Below, one piece after another: positions 38,109 through 50,100 of a stretch of DNA of 64,000 bases. Below the pieces are notes generated by a model. It did no database searches and was not told the DNA's origin. It worked only from the letters and a program-made list of their open reading frames with translations. Numbering within the stretch: position 1 is the first letter of the stretch; every line of letters begins with the position of its first letter. This DNA comes from Whitmania pigra (taxonomy: Eukaryota; Annelida; Clitellata; Hirudinida; Haemopidae), in assembly GCA_021613335.1 (NCBI GenBank), contig JAJTWR010000281.1, positions 687,501 through 751,500 on the forward strand. The letters run 5' to 3'. Made by a program: the position numbers and the translations under genes.

Positions 38109-38548
38109 ATGTCACCAATAGAATTTCCTGCACCCGCTTTTGTGAAAAAACAATGCCTCTCAAAAAGCTGTCCAACTCCTTATGCTAATGCACTGCTTAG
38201 ACGAAGAACTATTAGAAAGCTTCAATGTATAAGTTCATCTCAAAAACAAGCTGGTAGCCCACACAAAAACTCAGTAAGTCACAAAAATGACATGCAACAC
38301 TATCATGCAAACATTGACAGTCAATCCTGAGAAGAATTGCTACCACCCAACTGGCTCCAACCGATAATAACCAGTTCACAAAATTCCAATACAATCTTCA
38401 GAAACACATAAATTCAATGTGAAATATCCCACAGCAACTCCAAACACAAGACAAGAAAATAACAAAACCTGCCACATGACAACCAAACCATTTCAAACAT
38501 CTGATTTGCCCCTTCCAAATCACATAAGACAAGCAACTAGTAAAAATT
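38109..38548 (+). CDS. Possible small unrecognised gene between DUF4806-type gene and ADP/ATP carrier
   Basis: An ATG at 38109 opens a frame beginning MSPIEFPAPAFVKKQC that continues to ALLRRRTIRKLQC, with possible donors at about 38253 (GTAGCC, phase 1) and 38270 (GTAAGT, phase 0). A second open stretch, about 38374-38548, starts after possible acceptors in CCAG or TTCAG. It contains HKFNVKYPTATPNTRQ and SDLPLPNHIRQATSKN, then TGA. The phase-1 donor would join the two. The whole segment is A/C-rich on the plus strand and non-repetitive, unlike the surrounding DNA. The stop lies only a few bases from the ADP/ATP carrier poly(A) signal on the other strand. No family is recognised, and the exon structure is ambiguous. 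Confidence 0.25.
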
Positions 38549-38552
38549 GAGT

Positions 38553-38558
38553 TTTATT
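38553..38558 (-). terminator. Polyadenylation signal of the ADP/ATP carrier gene
   Basis: TTTATT on the plus strand is AATAAA on the minus strand, about 100 bp after the carrier stop codon. Confidence 0.65.
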
Positions 38559-38653
38559 TAATCCTCCTAAATGGCATCATCATATACAGGGCTCGGAGAC
38601 CACTCATAATACAATGTTCTGTGCTACCGATCCAAGTAATCCTAGGTCGACGT

Positions 38654-39764
38654 TTAGCCAACCCTCCACTTGACGTAGAGAGCCTTGAACTTGTCGAATC
38701 CAGACAACACACCTGCACCAGCAACACCCCTGAGGATGTTGGCTCCAGCACCCTTCATCAGAGACATGAATCCCTCAGTCTTGACGACCTTCATAGCACA
38801 GTCCAAGGATCCCTTGTACTTGACGGCCTCACCAGAGGTCATCATCATACGCCTACGGACGGTGTCAATGGGATAGGAGATCAATCCAGAAGTGATGGTG
38901 ACAACTGTTATGAATAAAGGAGTATTAGAAATATTAGCAACTTCATGTTAGGTCCTTTTTCACTCACCATATCCAAGAGCAAAGGAGATGAAGAGTCCGG
39001 GGTCTTCTCCAAGGATGATTGGTTTCAATGTATCATAGAAACCGAAGTAGCAACCTCTGTAGACGATGATACCGACACACGAAATGACGAATCCTCTGTA
39101 CAGACCGACGAAGCCATCGGATTTGATGGTCTTGGCATAGACATCATACATACCGGTGAACTGGCGCTCACCACCTATAACACAAAATCTCTGTGAACCT
39201 GCCCATTATACAAAGCCAAAGTTTTCTAACACACTTACCCTTCTTTCCTGCCTTAGCATCATTGGCAAGTCTGGTTCTGCAGTAATCCAGAGAGTACACA
39301 AAGACCAGGGACATGGCACCAGCAACACCACCAGAGGCAATGTTCTTGCTGAAGTTGACCATGTAGGGGTCATTCTTGTTCATGACAAAAAGAGCCTTGA
39401 TCTTGTCCTTGAAAGCAAAGTTAAGGGCCTGGGTGGGGAAGTAACGGATGCAGTTTGCCATGTTACCTCTCCAGAATGGAAGGATACCTTTAAGATATAA
39501 CACAATGTCAAACTAAGTTACTATCATGCACACCACATCCTCTTAATCACCTTCATTCCTGAATGTTCTGGCAGTGCAGTCAAAGACACCATCGTAAGGT
39601 CTATCCAGTCTACCCATCTTGATCATCTCGCCTTGGTTCTGAACCAACAACTTGACCCTCTCGATTGGGGCAGCAGCCGTCTTGGAGATGATGGCGGCAG
39701 CTCCACTGAGGAGGAAGTTCTCATAGAATGAGAGGAGAGGGCTTGGCTTTGATTCCTCAGACAT
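38654..39764 (-). CDS. ANT: Mitochondrial ADP/ATP carrier (adenine nucleotide translocase), 4 exons
   Basis: Exons in order: 39551-39764, 39239-39487, 38968-39174 and 38654-38904; 306 aa (animal ADP/ATP carriers about 300). The protein exchanges cytosolic ADP for matrix ATP across the mitochondrial inner membrane. Seen: three mitochondrial-carrier repeats with signature motifs PIERVKL, a variant SLDYCRTRL and [17 protein letters not shown] (240-245) is diagnostic for the ADP/ATP carrier. Also seen are [55 protein letters not shown] and [18 protein letters not shown] content and codon use are higher and more regular than in the neighbouring genes, as expected for a highly expressed gene. Start ATG at 39764 ([17 protein letters not shown]). 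The intron 2 donor (GTAAGT) is close to consensus. A 5' non-coding exon probably lies upstream. Confidence 0.97.
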
Positions 39765-41194
39765 CTGAAAAAAATTCCGATGAGATTTTGATTATGTCAA
39801 TTGGACGCAAAAACTGAGCGCAGCGGAAGGATAGCGTGCTCGCCACGTTGAGGTCGTTGCGACCTATTAACCTCAAAACAGCGCACTTTGAACAAAACGC
39901 TAAAACCATTCGAAATGTTATCCTTAATCGAAAATGTAGTCTCCGATCTATCGAAAATCTCGATTCTAAAGTTAATTAATCATAAACTTTAAAGGCAATT
40001 AAGGTGACCTTAACGTTCCCATAGTGCCGGATAACGTGTCATAAGATTTAAAAAAAAAAGGTAAACACATATTCGCTCCACAGTAGTGGTTACTGTAACT
40101 ACGTAATAATAAATAAAATGATAAAGCCAATGGCGTACAAAACACACCTTAAAGGTTTAAACTCCAATTGATGCTACCTCAGCGGCGATCGAGAAGGACT
40201 GAACGGAGATGGCGACTTCCAACAACACGCTTATAGCCTAGTCGGTGAAGGTTAATGACTCTGTATAATGTACGGATTTGGCATAAATTACTTTTTAAAA
40301 TATTAAAAAAAACACATTCATATAAGTTATATTATAAGGTTAAATTTATATAAATTTACAAATATTTTAAAATAATTTTCAACTTTTAATAAAAATCTTC
40401 CGCAAAATCCTTGTGTCAAATACAAATAGTATCGAAGTAATAAAATTATTAATTAATTAAAATAAATTTTGTTTATAATCTGCTATGATAGTTTAGATAG
40501 TATTTTATTAAAGTTTGTTAAACATCCTTCGACCGTAATCAAAATCAAATCACCATGTTTCAGCGTTTGATGGCATCCTGTTTTAAAATAATTACAGCAA
40601 TTATTACGTAGTAACTATAAAATTCAATTATGGCGTTCATTATCGTAGTTTCACCTGAGCTGCTTCAGCTATCTATGAAAAGGGTTGCTAAAACTTTGCC
40701 TGCAGAAATTGAAATGTGCAAATGTTTGGAACGCTCGTGTAGATTTCCTGTTTTATTTCATGTCATTACAAAATGGCTACAATTTCGAGTTGGATTAACA
40801 CGACATTTAAATGTCATTTTATGACCCTTATTTCTAAACTCGAAATTTTAGTAGAAAAATCTGATTAGAATGATTTTCGTGCGATCGTGCGCATAATTGT
40901 TATTGGAAGAATGTTCATTTAACGCTCCTGTCGACACGAGTGGTGTGTGGAAATGTGGTGGCGTTGGAGTATTTAAAGATGCTGGAACAATTCAGACTCT
41001 CCCAAGATGATTGCTCAACTTACTGGAGGAACTCAGACCAAGATGAATTGGGGAAGCTTGTGGGAATTAAGTCATCAATGTTGACATTCATTAACCATAT
41101 TAGCCATATCATTTAGCGTGGAGTGAATAAAATTAAAATACTTAACTAAATTTAGCATTTTTTGAAAACAATACTTGTTCAAGCTTTTATCAAG
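39765..41194. other. Region between the ADP/ATP carrier and the candidate gene at 41195
   Basis: Holds the carrier's probable leader exon and promoter on the left, then AT-rich DNA. The 64-residue ORF at 40630-40824 has no recognisable domain. Confidence 0.4.
40178..40240 (-). promoter_or_regulatory. Probable 5' non-coding exon and TATA-like element of the ADP/ATP carrier
   Basis: On the minus strand TATAAG (40231-40236) precedes a GC-rich segment that ends GCTGAG at 40178 followed by a donor GTAGCA. This would be a first non-coding exon spliced to the ATG exon. A leader intron is common in such genes; this is inferred from position and composition only. Confidence 0.35.
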
Positions 41195-44100
41195 ATGAGC
41201 AGCGAAAAAGAAATTCCGACGAAAGTTATGGTCTTGCTTTGGACTTTACTTGGTGGTGAGTGGTAATAATAATCATCATCATCACCATCATCGCCATTAC
41301 CATCGCAAGATCATTATCATTAACATTATTAAAATAAGCATCGACAAAATCTCTTGTTCTCGACATTCTTACGTGCTAAACACACGTCCAATGTTGGCCT
41401 GTGATCACACGCATACATTACAATGCATTAGTATTATTTAAACCCTTCTTTCCCAGTTTTTGTTTTTAATTAATTCAAATTACGTTTTAGCGTTTCACGT
41501 TTTTGTTGTTGCATTCAAAAGCAACGTGTTGGCGGACATTTTAAAAGGCAATTTATACTTTTCTTTTTTATGAAACGATTTCAAAATTTCTCAATTTCAT
41601 ATTAGAGACGATGAAATTTTTCCAGTTCAGAAATAGAGAGAGAACCGAAATGCTATTCTGGAAAGAATTTTTCCCTTTGAAAGGGAAAAACATTTGAAAC
41701 ATTTGAAGGCCTGAATAGGACGTCAGTCGTTCATTTTTGAGCGGCGCAGATGACAGAATTATAAGTAATAGCAAAAATTCTCAGCCGTCTTCAGCTATAA
41801 ATTTAATTTGCGCCTCTTTGGAGACAACGATCAATATCATTTCTTCGTTCTTTTTTTTCTTTGCTCGCGGCTTAATCGCTAGGTGACTTCAATAAAATAA
41901 AACAATATTTTCTTTTACCTCATCATTAATTTCTTTTCCTCCCCCTCCTCCTTCGATCATTCACTTTCTTGCTTTTCATTCCCTCTTGAAATTTCATTTT
42001 TTCCTAAGTTCAAATTTATCGATTTTCTCAATTTTTACAATTTAAAAGTCATTCTAAGTCGTCTTTGTCTAATTGTAAGCTCTTTTTTGATTTTCCTTGT
42101 CAAGAAGAGACTTCATTGAATTGTTTGAAATTTTTCGACGAAAGGTGTAGCGCACTATCTTCTGACGATGTTCTTTCGAATTTGATTTATTAAAAAAAAA
42201 ATTAAAATAAAATGAAATGAAACAAATCTAAATTAAAAATGTGGAAATTAGCAATTTTGCTTTCTAATCGGGAACGTTATTGGGGGGTGGGGAGCCATTG
42301 CCGTCCCCTGACTTTGGACTAGTCGCAAACAAGGTCATCTCAAGTTGGGCGAGATTTTGCCGCTCTGGAAAAAACTGAAATGTCGTCCCTGTTCGTAATG
42401 TTTGACGATGACGATGATGATGTAGTTGTTGAGAATATATCAATGTATATATTAATTCTATCTGTTATTCATATACATTAATATGAAGACATATTAATTA
42501 TATAAACAAAAAACCTTGCTCAACTTTAGATATATATCATATCATATCATATATATCACATGTCCCAAATTGCTGTCCCCGTTGATGTTTGTTGACCTTA
42601 TTTCAATCCGTAGAATCTCATTTGTGCTGAAGCGTCCACATAAATAATAAATTGTGCAAAGTACACTTTAATTGATCTGTCAATTGGCAATTAATCAATT
42701 AATTGAAAGCGATTTATTTATCGAATGTGTGCTTTATTCAGAGGAAGATTCGGCGATAAACATTGGTATCGTTCAGAGCCCTCTGGCGTTCAAATTGGAA
42801 AATAAAGCGAGGTATCCTTGGGAAAGAAAGTGGAGTATCATGAAATAACTAATTATCTAATTGATATTTAATTGCTTTAAAATTAAATCACACAAACGGC
42901 TGATTTAATTTAAGTTTATGTTCAAGAAAACCATTTAAAAAAATGAAGAACGGTAAACAAACTGGTTGAATCAAATGACAAGAACAGTACGTTTAATAAT
43001 TTAAACCAATTGAAACTGGATTGCGGAGGATTGTTATTTTAAAGTAAATTATTTACTCGGTCATTTTCTAACAAATTTTGTTTATTTCTGTCTGATCGTC
43101 ATCTGCTTTCCAGGAAAAGCCGTTAAAAGCAGAAAATTTATTAAACGTGAACTCAATTGCAGTGCCTACCTCTAGTAAAAAAAAAGCTGGAGTCAAATTG
43201 TGCCATTTTCATGGAGTCGATGGAAGCGGTGTTTGCTCTGAAGAAGCTGCGATTATGGCGGGATTTTGTTCAATTGGAAGGGACAAGGCACCTGTTAATT
43301 GAAACTCAAGACTCCTCTGCTCAGTTTTCTCCGCTCTCTTTCGGATGCTAACCAGTACCTCGTTGGGAATGCTCATCAAGCTCCATCAAATATTCACGCG
43401 CCTCTAGTCACACTGGCAGACTCCTACTGATTGGCATGTAATGATTTGAAATTTTCTTTCTTCCTCGTGGCGAGTGTAAAGTGCCTCGCTCATATTTTCA
43501 TATTAAGCGAGTTAGTGATGTATGCGCTCGTCTGCCAACTCCCGCCAACTGGACGTGTCTGCACTTGGAGCGATGAGGTGGTGACGGATGGGTGGCCGGC
43601 GGATGCATAGATGCATGGATGGATGGATGGATGGATGGATGATGGATGGATGGATGGAATGGATGGATGGATGGATGGATGGATGGATGGATGGATGGAA
43701 TGGATGGATGGATGGATGGATGGATGGATGAATGGATGGATGGATGGATGGATGGATGGATGGATGGATGGATGGATGGATGGATGGATGGATGAATGGA
43801 TGGATGAATGGATGGATGGATGGATGAATGGATGAGCAGATGGATTGGAGGACGGTTGAGACAATTCACAAGACACGTGATGTGTTGATGAAGCTGTTAT
43901 AAAATTGATGAATTTGAATGAAGAACCACTTATTAAAATTAGTGCGTTGCAATTAGTTTAATAATCGTTTAGATGTTCACTAATTAGGACATTCCTTGGA
44001 GCTAGCCACAGTTCTATGAAGCATTAAGGAGTTAATTATTTATTTATTTATTTGATTAGAAAAAGTTACCTATAAGACCTTGTGCTATTTATGAAACGTC

Positions 44101-47100
44101 AAATTATTTTTCAAATCTGCGTATTATTGACATGCACAATTCAACAAGATGACGTCACTAGGTAAGTCTTACGGGGTGTAATTAATAAGTAATTACGTCA
44201 TAATTAATTCGAAATTATGCTTAAGACCCTCTTACGTGATTCTTTGTAAAACGAGCGTTGAGTGTGAAGACCAAACAAACGCTTGATCAGGAAAAGATTG
44301 ATTCTGACGACGGAAATCCATCGAGATAATAGCAACAGTGTGCAAACATCGCGCTGTTGTAACCAGTTGCAGCGAGTTTTTGCTTTTGTTCATTTGTTTC
44401 ATTTGATACATGTTTTGACGTTGCTGCCTTTCTTTGTGGTTTGTATCTCCATTGTTTTAAACAAACGTTGCTTTGCTTCGAAGACAAAGCAAAACAAAGC
44501 CTTTTGTCTCCTCGATAGGCGTCCAATTGGCTTACGTTGGATAACTGGATGCAAGTTATTTCTGTCACTACCATTTGAAGTGTTCGAGTTTTTTTTTTTT
44601 TTATAGATATTTGTTATTAACAGGAAAGTTATTAGAAATGCTCCGACAGTAGCGTTTGAATATTAAAACCGAAAAGAAGGCAAAACGACAATTGAAAGAG
44701 TTTTCGGAGGTCACAGAGTGAATTGTTCGTGGGTTTTTACACGTGCTCGACCCATTATAATATCGTAATGAGGCACAGCGAGAAGCATTAACGAGGCCTT
44801 ATTGGGCAAGCAGGAGTCTAACCGGGAACGAGCGAATTACTCCTTGTGACGAGAACTTTTCAAGTTTTCTTAAAATCCAGTCGTTAAAATTCTTCACTTT
44901 TCATACTTCACTAATGACCACTTGAAGATAATTATGGCCGGATTTTAATTTTTGCAACGATTTTGAGAAATAATAATTTTATTTTGAAATGATTGAATAG
45001 ACTTTGAAGTTGATTGAGTCTTGATTGGCGGGATGAGGGAAGATTGATTGAAAACATGAAGTATAAAGTTGATTCTTTATTTCTCTGCCTTCGTCTTGGG
45101 AATTTGCAAGTAGTTTGACGTGACATTATTCTGACTAATATAAACAAAAATTACTAAAGAGTTACTAAACAATTTTGTAATAAATTTATTATTGAGTCGT
45201 CTCATAAAGCATCGCTTATACGAATATTGTAGTTAAAACTCATTTATTTTTAGATTTTCTTTTTTTTTTAATGTTGATAAAAGGAAAGTGAATGAAGGAA
45301 TTCTTGTTGTGTTGATGTGGTATGTATATATCTGACATTAAATATATATATATGACATTCAATCAGATGACATCCACTGAAATGACATTCAATCAGATGA
45401 CATGCAATGTAATGACATTCAATCAGATGACATCCAATGGAATGACGTTGCCCCTCGTGGTAACTGAGTTTGGAAAATATGAGTTTGAGAAGAGAAAGAT
45501 AGATAGATAGAGAGAGTTAATTGAAAATCTCATTCCACTCGCAAGAGAAACTTTTGACTTTCCTTCACCGGACTCGATTGTCCAACTGCTTCGAAATAAT
45601 GGCTTTCCGTTGTTGCCTGTTGACGCGAAGACACGTGATGAATGAAAAATGATCGACAGTTTCGCATATTCGGAAGAATTTCAAATCTGAAAACCGCATT
45701 CAACGTTCACCGCTGAAACGTGATTTTCTCGACTCCATTTCCCAGAACATCGCATGTTCCTGGAAACTTTTCCTTTCGCCAACTTTTATATTTTTTAAAG
45801 CAGCCTTTTTCGCTTCCATCGGTTTTTATTAGAGCGACTTTATTTCCAGCCTCGTTCAACCCTCGCGGCTGTTAGAGGCGAGTAAAACGAAGTTTTATAC
45901 TCGTTATTAAAGACCCCACTCGGGCCGAAAGGGCTGACAATCTGGAGTTTTCCGCAAGCATCCAGGTGCACGGAAGACACGAGAGGAGACGATTTCCACT
46001 GTCACCAAATCGCTTTTTCGGGGATTTTAATGCAGCTGGAAAAAGTCCTTTTTGCGGTTCTTTCGGAGATTAAAATTTAATTTTTTTTCTCTGTGTGGCT
46101 TGTTATAGCCATTATTATTGTTGTTGTTGTTGTTGATGCCGCTAGTTCAAGATGTAATATTAACAATAATATTTGTTATAATAATAATATTAATTAATAA
46201 AAATATTGTAATTTTAATAATAATATTGTTTATAACAATAATTATTATTAATATCATCATCATCATCATTATAATCATTATTACAAATAACGATCAAGTG
46301 TCAGAGTAATAACATAATTATTTCACAATTGTGGTGGTCATAACAAATCTTAACAATCTTAATCGTCTTTAATTTCGTCGAATGCCAGCTTTGTTACATT
46401 TCAAACTTTAAAGTCAAACCGTCAAAATTTGTCTCTGATTTGTTGCATTTGTTGTTCGACCAACAAAAGTTTGACGCCAACAAGTCGTAGGCGTTGTTTC
46501 CGTTGCTTTGTTTTGCTTTCTGAAAGCTTTGATTGACTTGTAAGCAGGCTAAGATTACTCAATAATTAAGCCATCTTAGATTCACACCTCCGTGAAGATT
46601 CACACCACACGTGCATGAGTGTGCTCGCAGACGTTCAAACACACATGACGTCACTCAAGCATTCCCCTCGTTCCGCCAATTAGCTCCTGCAGTTTTCGCA
46701 GGCGCCATTGTTTATAGCGCCAAAAGATTGTGACTCAAACGATCGGCCGATTGAAATCAAAGGAAACTCGACTCTAACTCGTCACACTTTCTCATCATCG
46801 GATAAAAAAGAATTAAGAAAAAAATCAAACACAGACAATGCTGGATCCGTCACTCCAACAATGTAAAGCTGTTGTTATCTCAGTAAGTTGGAAAATTAAC
46901 GAATAGCTGGTATGAGAACGAATAAATGGATGAATGACTCAAGGATGGTGTGAGAATGAACAAACGGATGAATGACTAAATGGATGGATGGACTCTTCCT
47001 CCTTTCCCGCCCTAATGACCATACCTTCATTAACTTCTGCCACTGCGTCGGCGCCATATTTTCCGCCATCTTTGCCGCTTCGCTTCAAGTTCCATTTCCG

Positions 47101-50100
47101 CTTCGTCTTGGAAAACAAAAATCATCGATGACATCACATCCTGAACCCTCGATTCTACACGCTTGACCGGAGGTCACGTGATCCCGTCTTCGCAAGACCA
47201 TTGGACGAGGAGCGAGCAGGGATGAATGCACGCAATCACGAGTTGTGCATCAATTCCTGCCGCGTGCATGGAAGAGGATTTCTAAGGTTTCAACGGCAGA
47301 GGTCGTCGGAAGAAAATAGTTTTCCAGGATTGGAGCCGGAGTCAATGCCGTGTTCATGCGGAGGACCGTTGGAGCGCAAAAGGCGATTTTCGCCACGAAT
47401 TACTGCTTTACGCGTCACCTCTGAGGACTTTCCATCCATCATTCCAGCTGCTGGAGTCAAAGGACAAAGGTCGCCTGTCCTTCTACTATCCTTAACCCGG
47501 ACTCAGACTCACCACCGGTACATGACACTCTGCCAGGAATTGAACGCGGATGTTTCGCTTCAACGGCTCTCGGTCGTCCGACGGAAGGCAAGACACGTGC
47601 CTTCATATGATACGAGGCATATGTGATTGGAGCACTGGCTGTGATTATTTATCGGCAGAGATGGTCGGATAATGAAATTTCCTGCTGTGTTAAACTCAAT
47701 TATAAAAGATTTTCAGTCAGCATCCGACAACCGAGACAACCCAGCCAGATAACTTTTCCAGGTGCATCGGCGTGTGTTCCACTCCGTTATTGCCACCACC
47801 GTCGCCGTCGTCATCGTCATCGTTATTGTCATCATCATCATCTTCATCATCATCTTCGTCACGATCACCGTCATCATCTCTGTCATCTTCATCATATGAA
47901 TCTCACGGGAATTTACTCTAAAATATTTCTGCATCAGATTTTGATAGAATTAATTTCAATTTAAATTTAGAAAAAAAGTGATTTGTTCGTTTTCTGAAAG
48001 GAATCATGCGCTACAAAAATTGAATTTCAAGTGCATTAAATTATCGATAATTTAAATAACCTGTTTTCATATATAGAATATAAATGGAGCTAAGTAATAA
48101 ATAAATATGAAATAAATATTATTTCCAGTATTGTCATAATAAATTTATATAAAAATTTAAAAAAATTAAAATGATTAAGATACGTCTAATAAATGTTAAA
48201 ACATAACAAAATATATTTGATAAAAAAATGATGAATCGGTGGCAGTTTAAGAAATTATAAAATTCAAAATTAATAAATTTAAAAAATAAAGAGCTTAATA
48301 AATTAAAGTATATGGTCTACCATAATTTTTATCTAATATTTTTTCCATGATTTTCATCAATCAAATGTAACATCAAAACATAAATATAAAACATAAAATA
48401 CTTGCAATTATTAGTTGAACAAATATAATGCATTTTAAAAACTTAAATAATTAATAATAAAAAAAATAACAATGATAACAACAACAGCAAGTAAGTTATC
48501 CGCAAGGAGTGAATGTAATGGATTTGGAATGGACACTCCCATCTTTTCCATCAACAACAAGCGATGAACAAGCCAACATTCCCTGGGCAAACTTGGCTCA
48601 AACTCCGAGGAAAGTGCCCACGGTGGCTCTCAGCACTCCCCCTCTTTCTCATCTTCATCATCATCATCACCATCATCATCGTCGTCGTCACAGTCATCGT
48701 CATCGTCATAATCATCATCGTTAACCTCAAAATCATCGTCGTAAATTTGTAATTGATGTGTTGATAAAATTTGTAAATTACTAATTAAGTTACTTATTAA
48801 AAAATAATAACAAATTTGCTAAAAATAAATAATTACAAATAATTAATAATACAAATTAACTATTACTTCATTGGGCAGATCCTCAGCAGTGCGTGAAGAA
48901 ATCGTTCATGCGTGGAGTAGAACACAAAAAAACACTTCTTACAACTTTTCATCTGGGTTTAACGGCGTTAATCTGTTAATCCAGGTGTTAATCTGTTAAT
49001 CCAGGTGTTAGGCTAATAAAGAGAAATTGTGCATTCTAACTCCTTTATCTCCTCTGCGCACTCTTCCCGCGTTTTTGTCACCTTTCCATCAATTTCTGCT
49101 CGCCTGGAATCAATGTCGAGACCAATATTTTATTAAACCGATTGTAATATTCTATTAGTATTAATTATTATGCTGTTAATGTTGTTAAAATTTGTGATGA
49201 TATTGCATAGTTGACCTGTTTTAGAAGTGTTTTTTGCATTTAAAATTTATTTGAGTAATATTTCATCAACACAAATTATGCTTAAATAAGTTACATTTAA
49301 ATGTTTAGAATTAAATTCTTAATTTGTTTAATAAATTACAATTGGATTGATATTTATGGAGATAATTCCATCTTTATTGTGTGCGTATGTTTCAGAAATA
49401 TTCAATTGTTTATTGTTTTTTAACTGGACAAAATTATATTTTAAATATATTAAATTCTAACAAAATAATGTATTAGAAATTATTCAAAATACGAAATAAA
49501 TAATAAAGATATTTATATCACAAAAATTAATATAAATACAATATTATTGAATAAAAATCATTAAAAAAGTGTAATATATTATATAACTTTTATGTTATAT
49601 TTTAGACATCATTAAAAAAATATAGCACAACATAATATTTATATATAGTTTCCAATATTTCGATTTCATTCCATGCATCTTCAAGGTAAATACACTAAAT
49701 AAATACTTGGTAAATATACTAAAAGGTCAACTACATAAGCTTATTAATAAATACTTTTCATTAAATAAAAAATCTAAAATATTACAGAAAATTGAAACGA
49801 CATTAAAAATGGAAGTCAAAAATGACTTCATCTTATTTTCTTTAAATAAAAAAGAGAATATATTAATATAATTTTAACATATATATTAAAATAATTTGAA
49901 CTTATACATATTAAAATAATTGTAACATACATATATATATATGAAAATATATTAAAATTCAAGCCTGACTCTCATTCTTGTTAAGTCTTCTCCAATTTGC
50001 GAGACTCCACGATTATCTCGGTATCACTTCAGTTTAACTTTCAATTAATCAAACGGCTCCAACTGGAGGAGCTCACAAATTGGAAAGCTCATTGTTTCTC

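Noticed and set aside
43490..43876. 128- and 123-codon ORFs of [12 protein letters not shown] repeats
   Set aside because: Translated (GGAT)n satellite, open in several frames because the unit lacks stops.
46118..46309. Ile-rich hydrophobic ORF as a membrane protein
   Set aside because: Translated (AAT)n/(ATT)n DNA.
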